From Hyphomicrobiales bacterium (GTDB lineage: Bacteria; Pseudomonadota; Alphaproteobacteria; Rhizobiales; Rhizobiaceae), in assembly GCA_900470155.1 (NCBI GenBank), contig UBZT01000027.1:1-38560 (forward strand): a stretch of DNA of 38,560 nucleotides. Direction: 5' to 3'. Shown in pieces: positions 24,195-35,022 of this stretch. The position numbers were made by a program, and so were the translations under genes. The notes below the pieces were generated by a model. That model had not been told where the DNA came from and ran no database searches. It was given only the letters and a program-made list of their open reading frames with translations. Every line of letters begins with the position of its first letter. Position 1 is the stretch's first letter.

Positions 24195-24850
24195 CCGATA
24201 TTCTCGTTTTTTGGCTGGAAAACCTGCCAGCAATGGTCAACGGCCTGATCGTCAGCATCGAGGTAACTGCGGTTGCTCTCGCGCTGGGTATTCCGTTAGG
24301 GCTGATGCTGGCTTTGGGCGTCCAGTCCAAACACAAGATTCTTCGCTGGACGACGATGGCTGTTGTAGAAGTGGGCCGCGGGGCGCCTGCCCTCATCATG
24401 CTTCAGTTCGCCTATTACGGGTTGCCACAGGCGGGTGTGAGCCTCTCATCGTTCTCGGCAGCGGCGCTCGCATTGGCCTGGACAACCAGCGCCTATACCA
24501 GCGAGATCATCAGAGCTGGTCTGGAAGCTGTACCTTTCGGACAGAAGGAAGCGGCCGTCGCAGTCGGCTTCTCGAACACGGACGCTCTCAGATACATCAT
24601 CGTCCCCCAGGGCCTCAGGGTCGCGGCACCCGCCTTGCTGGGGTTCGCCATCCTCATGCTGCAGGCAACGTCGTTGTGCTTCACGATCGCACTGCCTGAA
24701 TTGCTCTCTCAAGCCTACATGATCGGGACCAATACGTTTCAGTATCTCCCGATCCTTTTCTTCGCGGGACTTCTCTATGCCGCCATCTGCATCCCCGCGA
24801 CGATTGCGGTGGCACTCCTGGAACGACGGTTGAGCCTGCACACGGCCTAG
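24191..24850 (+). CDS. Polar amino acid ABC importer permease 2
   Basis: The 219-residue membrane protein is of the same family: VGRGAPALIMLQFAYYGLP, TSAYTSEIIRAGLEAVPFGQ, and the EAA loop KEAAVAVGFSNTDALRYIIV near residues 119-138. The start overlaps the stop of permease 1 (ATGA). Forty bases separate it from the binding-protein gene, which has its own ribosome binding site. Confidence 0.93.
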   Translation: MTDILVFWLENLPAMVNGLIVSIEVTAVALALGIPLGLMLALGVQSKHKILRWTTMAVVEVGRGAPALIMLQFAYYGLPQAGVSLSSFSAAALALAWTTSAYTSEIIRAGLEAVPFGQKEAAVAVGFSNTDALRYIIVPQGLRVAAPALLGFAILMLQATSLCFTIALPELLSQAYMIGTNTFQYLPILFFAGLLYAAICIPATIAVALLERRLSLHTA

Positions 24851-24889
24851 CCGCATAAGATCGTTATCAACCACAGAGGGAACTTAGAA

Positions 24890-25702
24890 ATGAAGAAGAT
24901 TCTGGCTCCGTTGGCGCTCGCGCTCCTGACAAGCGTTTCGTCCAGCTTTGCCGCTGACTGCGCAAACCCGGTCACCACCATCACCCCCGGCAAGCTGACC
25001 GTTGCAGCCTATGACTATCCTCCGTTCACGGCGGTTTCATCGGACGGCAAGATCAGTGGGATCGACCCCTCGATCGTCGAGAAAACCGCCAAGGAAAACT
25101 GCCTTGAAATAGTCGCTCTGGTGATGGAGCCGGCGGCAACCATCCAGGCCGTGATCGCCGGAAAGGCCGACGTCGCCATTGGTAGCTGGAACCGCACTGA
25201 GAAGCGTTCTCAGGTACTGGGCATTTCGGCACCGACCTATCTGGATCCTATGGGCATGTTCTCCAAGGATGGCGTCGATACCGTTGAAGCCCTCATCGGA
25301 AAGAATGTCGGCACCGTCCAGGGTTACCTCTGGGTTCCGGAATTGCAGACCCTGCTGGGCGACAAGCTCAAGCTCTATCCGAACGCTGTTGCCCTTGCTC
25401 AGGACCTGGAAGCCGGCCGCATTGACATCGGCGTCGACGCCTACAACTACGGCGTCTATGTTCAAGAGTCTTCTGGAGGTTACAAGGGGATCACCATCAA
25501 GCTGGCTCAATCGGACGAGCGCGTCCAGGCATCAGTCAGTCCGCCTCAAGCAGGCATCCTCTACACGAAGGGCAACGAGAGCCTTGGAACGGCGCTCGAC
25601 GGCAGCATTACCAAGAACCACGCCGACATTGTCGCAGACCTCGTGAAGGCCGGTTTCGACGCCAGGGTCGGAGAAGTCGGTGAGCCGCGGCTGACCAAGT
25701 AA
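24890..25702 (+). CDS. Periplasmic binding protein of the amino acid importer
   Basis: The 270-residue protein has a clear signal peptide (MKKILAPLALALLTSVSSSF, cleaved before ADC). The bacterial extracellular solute-binding family 3 fold follows: LTVAAYDYPPFTAVSSDGKI, VIAGKADVAIGSWNRTEKR, and GKNVGTVQGYLWVPELQ. Arg74-like and Asp-like ligand contacts of amino acid binders are only partly conserved (NRTEKR replaces the common SITxxR). The ligand may therefore be an amino acid derivative, amine or carboxylate rather than a standard amino acid. It is the last gene before a strong hairpin. Confidence 0.92.
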   Translation: MKKILAPLALALLTSVSSSFAADCANPVTTITPGKLTVAAYDYPPFTAVSSDGKISGIDPSIVEKTAKENCLEIVALVMEPAATIQAVIAGKADVAIGSWNRTEKRSQVLGISAPTYLDPMGMFSKDGVDTVEALIGKNVGTVQGYLWVPELQTLLGDKLKLYPNAVALAQDLEAGRIDIGVDAYNYGVYVQESSGGYKGITIKLAQSDERVQASVSPPQAGILYTKGNESLGTALDGSITKNHADIVADLVKAGFDARVGEVGEPRLTK

Positions 25703-25714
25703 ACCACGCTAGTA

Positions 25715-25742
25715 TTCCGCCGCAGCTTGGGCTGCGGCGGAA
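25715..25742 (+). terminator. Terminator hairpin after the importer operon
   Basis: TTCCGCCGCAGC (25715-25726) pairs perfectly over 12 bp with GCTGCGGCGGAA (25731-25742) around TTGG, 12 bases after the binding-protein stop. No T-run follows. The rest of the gap up to 26046 contains no gene I can support. Confidence 0.75.
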
Positions 25743-26046
25743 CTAACTGAAAATGGACCTGACCCATTTCAAAGTACATTGACCGAGTCTTTCCAACAGT
25801 CGCGACAACTGCTTATTGGCGACCGCATGGCGGGGCTCCCTTCGCGCGGCCCACCCGCCAAAGCGACGGACCCACTTCGGGGTAGACACCCCAAACTCAT
25901 GATCCACAGCGGCTCAAGACACATCAATTGACGCGGCGGTCGGAAATTTTGTAAGTCTGACAGCAAGCGCGTTCACTCGTCGTCGTCACGCTTCGCGTGG
26001 AGCAATACGATTTGGATCAGAGCGCATTGCCGTTACGGGGACTGAA

Positions 26047-26667
26047 ATGAATCTAAATGTTAGAGAAGAGCTGAAGGCCAAGAAGCAGGCTTACGTCCAG
26101 GAAGAGATTTTGACAGCCGCTGCAACGCTGTTTGCCGAAACGGGTATTCGAGCCGTCACTATTGACGATATCGCCTCGAGCCTCGGTTATACGAAATCCG
26201 TCGTCTACTACTACTTCAAGAACAAAAATCAGGTCTTGTGGGAGATTTTCCAGCGCATCCACGAGGCATGGTGGCAAGACATGGTTTCCATCCTGGAAAG
26301 CGATCTGCCGCCGGAGCAGCGCCTCGGCGCGATGATCAAGCAGCATGCTTTAAACGTAATGGGCCGTAAATCGTGGACCGCAATCTATTTTCGGGATCAA
26401 GGTGAGCTGAAGAGCGACCAGCAGCAGATCATCATGAAGCGCAAGCGAGAGTATGATCAGCTGTTCAAGACTGCCTACAGCAAGGGCGTGGAAGCCGGTA
26501 TTTTCCGCGACATCCCGCCCTACCTTATTGTCAGCAGCATCATCGGAATGTGCAATTTCACGCATGCTTGGTACAAGGAAGGTGGCGCCCTCGCTCCAGA
26601 GGAGGTTGCGACGCACTACGTCGAAATCATTCTCAACGGCTGCCGCACAGCGCAAGCATCTGCGTAG
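26047..26667 (+). CDS. TetR-family regulator of the catabolic cluster
   Basis: The 206-residue regulator has a TetR HTH at about residues 18-65 (EILTAAATLFAETGIRAVTI, then DIASSLGYTKSVVYYYFKNK). The C-terminal ligand domain has the look of regulators that sense acyl-CoA or CoA-pathway intermediates (TetR_C_33/PsrA-like), though this cannot be proved by eye. It sits between the importer operon and the convergent catabolic operon. Similar palindromes before both operons and before the RidA/etf region are candidate operators. The start has no strong ribosome binding site (GGGGACTGAA). Confidence 0.9.
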   Translation: MNLNVREELKAKKQAYVQEEILTAAATLFAETGIRAVTIDDIASSLGYTKSVVYYYFKNKNQVLWEIFQRIHEAWWQDMVSILESDLPPEQRLGAMIKQHALNVMGRKSWTAIYFRDQGELKSDQQQIIMKRKREYDQLFKTAYSKGVEAGIFRDIPPYLIVSSIIGMCNFTHAWYKEGGALAPEEVATHYVEIILNGCRTAQASA

Positions 26668-26717
26668 AAATCAGAATTCTCAACAGTCAGGCCGCTTCAA
26701 GGAAGTGAGCCCATTTT

Positions 26718-26746
26718 CCTCGTCGCCGGAACGCCCGGCGACGAGG
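26718..26746. terminator. Bidirectional terminator between TetR and MaoC genes
   Basis: CCTCGTCGCCGG (26718-26729) and CCGGCGACGAGG (26735-26746) form a perfect 12-bp stem with a 5-base loop. It lies in the 93-bp gap between two convergent genes, so it can serve both. Confidence 0.75.
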
Positions 26747-26760
26747 TTATGATCCGGCCC

Positions 26761-27240
26761 TTACGCGGTGGCAACAGCCGCCCGCGAGTGGAACATCACT
26801 TTCCATTCACCTTCCTGGCAGATGGTCCCTTCTTGGTTGCGGACTTCAACCCAGAAATTGACGATACCGCGGGCGGGGTTCTTCGTCGGACGGATGGCAG
26901 CGACCTTCTGAACCACATGGATCGTGTCTCCGATTTTCACCGGCGCCTTGAGGTCCCAGGTCATGCCGAGAAACGCGATTGCAGTCCCCTCCTTGATACC
27001 AAGGCGGAACTCAAGCCCCGTCGCGATGGCAAACACGGCAGGTCCGTGAAGAATCCGCGTACCGAACGGGGTAGTTTTGGCAAATTCCTCATCGGTATGG
27101 ACCGGATTGAAATCGCCTGTGAGACCCGAAAACAGAACGATATCTGCCTCGGAGATGGTCCGACGCGGAGTCGTCCAGCTTTGATCGACAGCAAAATCGT
27201 CAAAAAACATTGCGTTCGGGCCAACATTGATCTGGCTCAT
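26761..27240 (-). CDS. MaoC-family enoyl-CoA hydratase
   Basis: With the start at 27240 (AAGGAGAG five bases upstream) the protein has 159 residues. It carries the hydratase 2/MaoC motif TGDFNPVHTDEEFA, with Asp43 and His48 as catalytic residues, followed by FGTRILHGP. These hot-dog fold enzymes add water to a trans-2-enoyl-CoA, usually giving the (R)-3-hydroxyacyl-CoA. It is the last gene of the minus-strand operon that also encodes the ligase, dehydrogenase and SDR. It would therefore supply the hydration step after the acyl-CoA dehydrogenase. Confidence 0.92.
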   Translation of the reverse strand: MSQINVGPNAMFFDDFAVDQSWTTPRRTISEADIVLFSGLTGDFNPVHTDEEFAKTTPFGTRILHGPAVFAIATGLEFRLGIKEGTAIAFLGMTWDLKAPVKIGDTIHVVQKVAAIRPTKNPARGIVNFWVEVRNQEGTICQEGEWKVMFHSRAAVATA

Positions 27241-27317
27241 AGTCTCTCCTTGGATTTGTAGTGTGGCACGTCTTCTTTTAGACCGCGGATTCGATTGAGC
27301 TCCGAGGCGATTGAGGA

Positions 27318-28748
27318 TCAGGCTGGGATGTAGCGCCCGATCCAAGGCGCAGCGGCTTCCAGCTGCGCAGAGATCTTGATGAGGTCCGCGTCCTGGCCAA
27401 ATCGCCCGATCAACTGGACCCCGATTGGAAGGTTTTCATCCGTCCAGTAGACCGGAACATTCGCAGCAGGCTGTCCGGAAGCATTGATAATCGCCAGGAA
27501 AGTCGTGTACTTGCCGACCAGATTTCGGAAAGAGCGGAAATCCGTATCCATGGTGAGCGTTCCCAGCTCGGCGGGAAGCTTGGTCAGGGACGGAGACAAC
27601 ACCATGTCATAGTCCCACAGATAGACTTCCATCTGCCGCGCGATCGCGTGAAAGCGATTGATAGCGAGGGCATAGGTCTCGGCACTCAGGGTCTTCCCGA
27701 TTTCATAGGCGTCGAGCATGGCCGGCTCCAGCTTGCTGCGCCAGTCTGCATCAGGGCTGACGCGCAGTTTCCCGTTCACCGTCATCGTCACGCTGGCGGC
27801 CAGCACATCCTGATGTGCGCGCAAGAAACTGGAATACTTGATCGGGGGAAGAGGTGCGTCGACGACCTCATGCCCCAGGGAGGAAAGCAGTTCAGCTGTG
27901 TAATTGACGGCGCGAACGCAGTCTTCCGCCACTTCTATGCCGTCGAATGCAGACGTCCACTTTGCGATCTTGAGCGGCCGTTGGAAGGGTTGCTCCAGCA
28001 GATCAGAAAACCGCCCAGGCATTTCAGGCGCGGCATAGGGCGCACCCAGTTCCATACCCACGACACCATCAAGCGCTGCAGCCGTGTCTCGAACCGTTCT
28101 GGTCAGCACGCCATCCACGGCAAGACCACCCCAGGCCTCGCCCCTTGACGGACCCATCGGGACCAGGCCACGCGAGGGTTTCAGGCCGTAAACACCGCAA
28201 CAGGCGGCAGGAATGCGGATGGATCCTCCACCATCACTTCCGTGCGCGATCGGCACAACACCGGTGCTGACAGCGACGGCGGCACCACCGCTGGAACCGC
28301 CCGCGGAGCGTGAAACGTCCCAGGGGTTGAGCGTCGGTCCACCGTTCTGCACGGCCTCGGTTGTCGGCGCCATGCAAAATTCCGGAACCGTCGTCCGACC
28401 AAACGCAACAAAACCATCCTCGATGAAGCGCGCGTTCAACGTCGAATCGATCGGCGACGCCATATCAGCAAACAGGCGCGATCCCACACTCGACGGCAGC
28501 GCCTTGGCGGCGAGACCGGAATCTTTCAGAAGGAAGGGAAGCGCCCCAAACTGGCCCTTCAGCTTAGCGCCTGCGGCCGCATTCAGCGCCTGTTCGGCAT
28601 CGACGTAACAGAGAGCGTTCAGTTCGGAAGCCCGGCCGGCGCCAAGCTCCAAGGCACATTTCATCAGGTCAACAGGGGCCACATCGCCCTTGTGGAGAAG
28701 CCCAGCAAGCGCGATCCCGTCGAATTTTTGGTATTCGGAAATATGCAT
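27318..28748 (-). CDS. Amidase-signature-family hydrolase
   Basis: The 476-residue enzyme has the Ser-cisSer-Lys triad of the amidase signature family. The Lys is Lys75 in PFLLKDSG, the cis-Ser is Ser152 in SAGGSSGGAAVAV, and the nucleophile is Ser176 in HGSDGGGSIRIPAA. The C-terminus has GQPAANVPVYW and LPIGVQLIG, as in typical family members. It hydrolyses an amide to a carboxylate and an amine. Its place between a CoA ligase and a MaoC hydratase suggests it frees the acid that is then activated with CoA. 77 bp separate it from maoC and 29 bp from the ligase. Confidence 0.93.
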   Translation of the reverse strand: MHISEYQKFDGIALAGLLHKGDVAPVDLMKCALELGAGRASELNALCYVDAEQALNAAAGAKLKGQFGALPFLLKDSGLAAKALPSSVGSRLFADMASPIDSTLNARFIEDGFVAFGRTTVPEFCMAPTTEAVQNGGPTLNPWDVSRSAGGSSGGAAVAVSTGVVPIAHGSDGGGSIRIPAACCGVYGLKPSRGLVPMGPSRGEAWGGLAVDGVLTRTVRDTAAALDGVVGMELGAPYAAPEMPGRFSDLLEQPFQRPLKIAKWTSAFDGIEVAEDCVRAVNYTAELLSSLGHEVVDAPLPPIKYSSFLRAHQDVLAASVTMTVNGKLRVSPDADWRSKLEPAMLDAYEIGKTLSAETYALAINRFHAIARQMEVYLWDYDMVLSPSLTKLPAELGTLTMDTDFRSFRNLVGKYTTFLAIINASGQPAANVPVYWTDENLPIGVQLIGRFGQDADLIKISAQLEAAAPWIGRYIPA

Positions 28749-28777
28749 CTCGGCAATCTTTCTTTGGATCCGGCGTC

Positions 28778-30330
<1,553 letters not shown>

Positions 30331-30331
<1 letters not shown>

Positions 30332-31179
30332 CAATGGCTCGAACCCGGTGTGGCAATCGCCTGTCGCTTCCATGAGCTCGCCGCATCTGCCACCGTCGAA
30401 AAGCGCAGATTTGGCAATGCCTTCATGTGGTCGATCAGCCTGGACAGCATGGCGATCCGGGGACCTCGGCCAATGATCTGCGGGTGCATGGTGAGGGTGA
30501 AGATGCCGTCCGGCAGAGAGGCGCAGAAATCGAATTCTTCGCGCCAAAGTTCGAAGACCTCGGCCGGCGTGCGCATCCCCTGGTACATCGGCTTGTTGAG
30601 AAACATGAAGTGGGGGAAGTCATCCAGTTCCCACGCGACGGGTATCTCGACCACATCCGATACCGGCCCTGCCTGATAGCTCTCTTCCGAGACCTCGTGG
30701 CCGCGGCTTGCCCAATACGCTGAGTAGTCGTCGGCCATGAGGCTGCTGTCGTAGAGAAACCCCCTCTCCTCCAACAGCTCTATCGAATGCGTCGACAGGT
30801 CCCAGGCCGGAGAGCGATAGCCGACAGGATTGAAATCCTGACCCAAGGCGTCGCGGAGCTTGGCCACGGATCTGTCGAGGAGATCGGCTTCCTCGTCGCG
30901 GGGCAAACCGACGGGTGTCTCGTGACAATAACCATGAACCCCGATCTCATGACCGGCCTCCAGGATAGCCAGTGTCTCCCTGTTGAACGACACTGCCGTA
31001 TGGGCCGGAACAAAGAATGTCGCCTTTACATCTTTCGACGCCAGAAGCGCCAAGACGCGCGGCAGGCCGACCCTGGCTCCGAATTCCCCGCGCGACATCG
31101 GGTTTGCCGTTGTCTGCTTAAGAGAGCTGACCCAGAGGGAAACGGCGTCGAAATCGAATGTCAGGCATACCGTTGTCAT
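30331..31179 (-). CDS. Polysaccharide-deacetylase-family hydrolase (PuuE/PgdA-like)
   Basis: The 282-residue protein has the NodB-fold signature in the variant seen in PuuE allantoinase and Helicobacter PgdA. LTFDFDA (residues 6-12) gives the metal Asp, and HEIGVHGYCH (77-86) gives the two metal His, His82 and His86. Further conserved segments are YRSPAWD near 123 and a C-terminal LTMHPQIIGRGPR. Members cleave C-N bonds in N-acyl sugars or cyclic ureides. Having no signal peptide, it is cytoplasmic. Its tight coupling to the CoA ligase (TGATG) and to the acyl-CoA dehydrogenase (ATGA) points to an amide or ring hydrolysis step in a catabolic route, not cell-wall work. Confidence 0.88.
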
Positions 31180-32357
31180 CGCACGAGCCCCAGATAGGCG
31201 CGCTCCTCGTCACCCGTCATACGGCGCGAGATGACGATCCTATTGATGTCGTTCGTGCCTTCACCGATCGTGTAGAGAAGCGCCTCGCGATAAAGGCGCT
31301 CCACGGCATATTCCTGGATGTAACCCGCGCCGCCGTGCACCTTGACGGCATCATGGGCAATCTCGAGAGCGGCGTCGCTGGCATGAAGCTTCGCCATGGC
31401 ACTGATCATGTCGCAACGCCCACCACGCTCTTTCATCCAGGCTGCTTCCATCGTCAGCAACCGGGCCGTGACCAGCTTCGTTGCCATGTCGGCAAGCTTT
31501 AACTGGATGGCCTGGTGCTTATCGATTGTGACCCCGAAAGTCACACGCTCGGACGAATAGCGGAGTGCTTCGGACAATGCGTTGGCAGCAAGGCCAACCG
31601 CACTGATGCCGATGGCGATCCGTCCGATTTCCAGGGACTCGAAGAGGTAATGAAAGCCCTTGCCCTCGATCCCGCCCAGAAGATTTGCCTTGGGGACAGC
31701 GACCCGGTCCATTTCGATCTGGACGGTGTCGACGAGACCCATTCCCATTTTATGGAAGGTGGTGGTGACCTGAACCTGGGCAAAACTCTTTTCAACGAGA
31801 AGCAGGCTGAATTTCGTCTTTTCCTCGGCGCTCTGCTTGGGGTGCTTGACCAGCGTCAGAAGAAGCGTCGCCCGCTCGCCATTGGTGACATAGGTCTTGC
31901 TGGCGGTCAGGCGGTAGTCAGCGCCTTCGTCACTTGCCAAGGCGCGGATGGCCTGAAGATCGGACCCGCAGCCTGGCTCCGTCAGGCAGAGTGCGCCTCG
32001 ATGTTCTCCCGTCGCAAGGCCTGGAAGATACTTTTCCTTCTGCTCTTCCGTGCCGTAAGCCTTGATGGCATGGGCAACCGTGGAATGGCTGTTGAGATAG
32101 GCCGCTAGAGTGGTCCAGCCACGGGCAATCACCTCCATAACGGCAGCAAAAACGGGAACCCTCAAGCCGAGCCCGCCAAACTCCTCCGGCACCGCGATCC
32201 CGAAGAGACCGAGCTCCTTCATCTCGTCGACGATCTGCTGCGGGTATATATTGTCCCGCTCGAAAACCATGACATTGGGTCGGACGCGCTCTTCGATAAA
32301 CCGCTCAACCGTTGAGATGATTTCGTTTTCTTCCGAAGTAAACTGAATGAATTTCAT
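31176..32357 (-). CDS. Acyl-CoA dehydrogenase
   Basis: The 393-residue FAD enzyme has the classic signatures: CLTEPGCGSDLQAIRA (124-139), the C-terminal KVHGGAGYIQEYAVERLYRE (339-358), and the catalytic-base region YTIGEGTNDINRIVISR with Glu366. It introduces a trans-2 double bond into an acyl-CoA and passes electrons to ETF, which is encoded with its quinone oxidoreductase at the right end of the window. The start at 32357 overlaps the SDR stop (ATGA). An upstream codon at 32369 lies inside the SDR gene. Confidence 0.95.
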   Translation of the reverse strand: MKFIQFTSEENEIISTVERFIEERVRPNVMVFERDNIYPQQIVDEMKELGLFGIAVPEEFGGLGLRVPVFAAVMEVIARGWTTLAAYLNSHSTVAHAIKAYGTEEQKEKYLPGLATGEHRGALCLTEPGCGSDLQAIRALASDEGADYRLTASKTYVTNGERATLLLTLVKHPKQSAEEKTKFSLLLVEKSFAQVQVTTTFHKMGMGLVDTVQIEMDRVAVPKANLLGGIEGKGFHYLFESLEIGRIAIGISAVGLAANALSEALRYSSERVTFGVTIDKHQAIQLKLADMATKLVTARLLTMEAAWMKERGGRCDMISAMAKLHASDAALEIAHDAVKVHGGAGYIQEYAVERLYREALLYTIGEGTNDINRIVISRRMTGDEERAYLGLVR

Positions 32358-33145
32358 TTTGCAGTCCAACCACCGTCAATGACAAAAGACTGTCCGTTGA
32401 TGTAGCTCGCCTTGTCCGAGACGAGGAAAGCGATGAGCTCGGCGATTTCTTCCGGCTTGCCTTTTCTATTGGCAGGCACGACCCGCGCCAGCCAACTGTT
32501 GTCGGAGCCCGCACCGCCCATCTTTGCCGGCGCATGATCACCCAGCAGCTTGGCGGAGTTTCCCCTGACATTGGTTTCGATCGCGCCGGGACAAACGGCA
32601 TTGATCGCAATCCCCTGGCTGGCATATTCGCAGGCGATCTGCTTGGTGAACCCGATCAAGCCATGCTTGGAAGCCGTGTATGCAGGGCCATCGGCATAGC
32701 CGGCAATGCCGCCGATCGACGAGATATTGACGATCTTTCCGCTGCCGGCCTTCAACATGTGCGGAATGACTGCACGACACGTCCAGAAGGGCCCGCGCAG
32801 ATTGACGTTCATGATCTGCTCCCACAGGCCATCCGTCGTCTCGAGCACATTGACGAAGCCATCAAACACAGCAGCATTGTTGATCAGGGCATCGATCTTT
32901 GAATGGCGACTGACCGCGCCTTCGACCAGATTGTCGACCTGATCCAGAAACCTGACATCTGTGCGGATGTATTCGGCAGACCCGCCCTGGCGCTTCACCG
33001 CCTCGACCGTCGCCGCACCCTCGTCGTCAAGGACGCCGCCGATTACGATGTGCGCGCCACGCGCCGCCAAGAGTTCGACGGTCGAACGCCCTATGCCCGT
33101 TTCGCCGCCCGTAATGACGATCACACGGCCTTTCAGTTCAGCCAT
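32354..33145 (-). CDS. Short-chain dehydrogenase/reductase
   Basis: The start at 33145 follows GGGAGAGTGCG and gives 263 residues. Classical SDR motifs are TGGETGIG (12-19), NNAA (89-92), Asn114, Ser143, Tyr156 and Lys160 (YTASK), and CPGAIETN. It is FabG-like. As first gene of the operon with acyl-CoA dehydrogenase and MaoC hydratase, it plausibly oxidises the 3-hydroxyacyl-CoA. An extra segment of about 15 residues after the PG motif (GDHAPAKMGGAGSDNSW) is longer than usual and may shape the substrate pocket. Confidence 0.92.
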   Translation of the reverse strand: MAELKGRVIVITGGETGIGRSTVELLAARGAHIVIGGVLDDEGAATVEAVKRQGGSAEYIRTDVRFLDQVDNLVEGAVSRHSKIDALINNAAVFDGFVNVLETTDGLWEQIMNVNLRGPFWTCRAVIPHMLKAGSGKIVNISSIGGIAGYADGPAYTASKHGLIGFTKQIACEYASQGIAINAVCPGAIETNVRGNSAKLLGDHAPAKMGGAGSDNSWLARVVPANRKGKPEEIAELIAFLVSDKASYINGQSFVIDGGWTAK

Positions 33146-33178
33146 CGCACTCTCCCGCATTGTGTATTCTTCGACCAA

Positions 33179-33190
33179 TACCTATAGGTA
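33179..33190. promoter_or_regulatory. Perfect palindrome before the SDR operon
   Basis: TACCTATAGGTA is a perfect 12-bp palindrome 34 bases before the SDR start, inside the AT-rich promoter region. TTCGACC occurs on both sides of it (33170-33176 and 33198-33204). Related dyads lie at 35502-35517 and 22591-22602. It is the best candidate operator for the TetR protein encoded at 26047. The remaining gap 33191-33394 holds no supported gene. Confidence 0.55.
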
Positions 33191-33394
33191 CATATTTTCG
33201 ACCGTTGAGTATCTTTAACACGAACATCGGACAACGCAATACGAAACTACATTGAGAGACCCGCATTTGGAGGAGCCGGCGCGCCGAAATGTGCGGCTCC
33301 GAACCGACACAAAGCCTGCCGTCCACGCTTGGTTAAATGGCTCGAGGACGGCAGAGAAATCCAGGAAAGCGGTCAGCGCGCGAACACGGCCCGA

Positions 33395-35008
33395 TCATGG
33401 GCGCGCCGCCGATGGAAATCGCTTGCCGAGGTCCTTGATGATCTCCCGGGCCGCGTTGTGCCCTGGAACACCATTCACTCCACCCCCTGGATGGCAGGCT
33501 GCACCGCACATGTACATGCTTTTGATCGGCGTCCGATAGTCGGCATAGTGCTGGATTGGACGGCGGAAAAACACCTGATCCAGGCTCATTTCGCCGTGAT
33601 GCACATGACCGTCGACCATGGCAAACATCTCTTCGATGTCCTTTGGCGTCAGGATTTGCGCGTGGAGGACTTCCCTGTCGAAGCCCGGGGCATATCGGCA
33701 GATCTGTTTCAGGACGATATCGAGCATCTCCTTTTTCGATGCCTCGTCCCATTCCCGGCCGTTCAGCGTGTAAGGAACATGCCCACCCATGATTTGGACG
33801 ACATGCTTGCCCTCAGGCGCAACCGTGCTGTCGAACGCACTCGGGGTCGTGATCCACAGATAGGGCTTTGCCGACATCTCGCCGTTCTGGGCTGAATGAA
33901 AGGCCTCTTCCAACTCGTCGGAATTCTCGGCGATCGTCACCGATCCAGGATTGGGTTCGTTCAGGCGACGCTCGTCATAGGCCGTCCAACGCGGGAGAGC
34001 ACTGCAGGCGAGGTTGATTTTGAATGCGATCGACTTAGTCCGATGCCGCTCAACCTGCCCCTGCACTTCTTCGGTGAGATGCTCCCTTCCGATCAGGTCG
34101 AAATAGGTCATCTTCGCACCGGCATTCGACACAACCGTATTGGCCGCGATATAGTCACCATTGACGAGTTCGACACCGACCGCGCGTCCGTCCTTGATAT
34201 CCACCTTGCGAACGGACTGGCCTGTGATGACCTCGACACCACTGGCGTTTGCAACGCGCAGCAGAGCCTCGGAGATGGAGCCCATACCGCCCTTGATCAG
34301 TCCGCCGCCACCGACGCTTGTCGTATTGTCGCGAAGGTAAGGCCGAGCGAGGACGTAGGCCGAACCTTGCGTTTTCGGGCTGATCAGACCGGCAGAACCG
34401 GAAGCATAGCTGCCGAATGCCGTCAGCACTTCATCGCTTTCGAACCAACGCTTGAGATAGTCGTAGGCGCTCAGTGTCAACAAGTCCCAGATATCATAGA
34501 CCTTGGCACCGATGTCGCGCATCCGCCAGGCGATCGACATCGCCTTGGCGATGTCCTTGATCTTTCCCGTCGTGGGATCGATCGGTGTCTCCCAGAGCAA
34601 GCGTCGAATATAGGGAATGACTGCCATCATATGGGCATTGAACTTGGCATAATTCGCCGCATCCTTCGCCGAAAACTGGGCAAGTTCCTCCACAAGTCGC
34701 TTTTCATCGCTCCAATAGACGATGCTCTTGCCACTCTCGAAGGGATGGAAACTCGGCGGCACCGAAATGACCTCCACCCCGTTCTCCACCAGATCCAGAT
34801 CCATCATAATCTTGGGCTGGAGCATGCTCATCCAGTAGGAGGCTACCGAGATGGTGAACCCAGGCCACACTTCTCTCGAAATCGCCGCACCGCCGACAAA
34901 CTCCTGGCGCTCGACAACACAGACCTTCAGCCCGGCCTTCGCCAGATAGCAGGCACAGACGAGGCCGTTGTGTCCGCCGCCGATAATCACAACATCATAG
35001 GATTTCAT
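33395..35008 (-). CDS. FAD-dependent oxidoreductase, phytoene-dehydrogenase-like (PYROXD2-like)
   Basis: The 537-residue protein opens with a Rossmann FAD-binding motif (YDVVIIGGGHNGLVCACYLA, GxGxxG at 10-15). It ends with the CrtI-type C-terminal FAD motif (MYMCGAACHPGGGVNGVPGH near residues 500-520). The middle resembles phytoene desaturase/PYROXD2-like and amine-oxidase-related proteins. In catabolic clusters such enzymes oxidise C-C or C-N bonds; here the neighbouring RidA gene, 14 bp upstream in the same operon, suggests an imine or enamine product. The substrate is unknown. Confidence 0.9.
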   Translation of the reverse strand: MKSYDVVIIGGGHNGLVCACYLAKAGLKVCVVERQEFVGGAAISREVWPGFTISVASYWMSMLQPKIMMDLDLVENGVEVISVPPSFHPFESGKSIVYWSDEKRLVEELAQFSAKDAANYAKFNAHMMAVIPYIRRLLWETPIDPTTGKIKDIAKAMSIAWRMRDIGAKVYDIWDLLTLSAYDYLKRWFESDEVLTAFGSYASGSAGLISPKTQGSAYVLARPYLRDNTTSVGGGGLIKGGMGSISEALLRVANASGVEVITGQSVRKVDIKDGRAVGVELVNGDYIAANTVVSNAGAKMTYFDLIGREHLTEEVQGQVERHRTKSIAFKINLACSALPRWTAYDERRLNEPNPGSVTIAENSDELEEAFHSAQNGEMSAKPYLWITTPSAFDSTVAPEGKHVVQIMGGHVPYTLNGREWDEASKKEMLDIVLKQICRYAPGFDREVLHAQILTPKDIEEMFAMVDGHVHHGEMSLDQVFFRRPIQHYADYRTPIKSMYMCGAACHPGGGVNGVPGHNAAREIIKDLGKRFPSAARP

Positions 35009-35022
35009 TGTCTGCCCCTGTC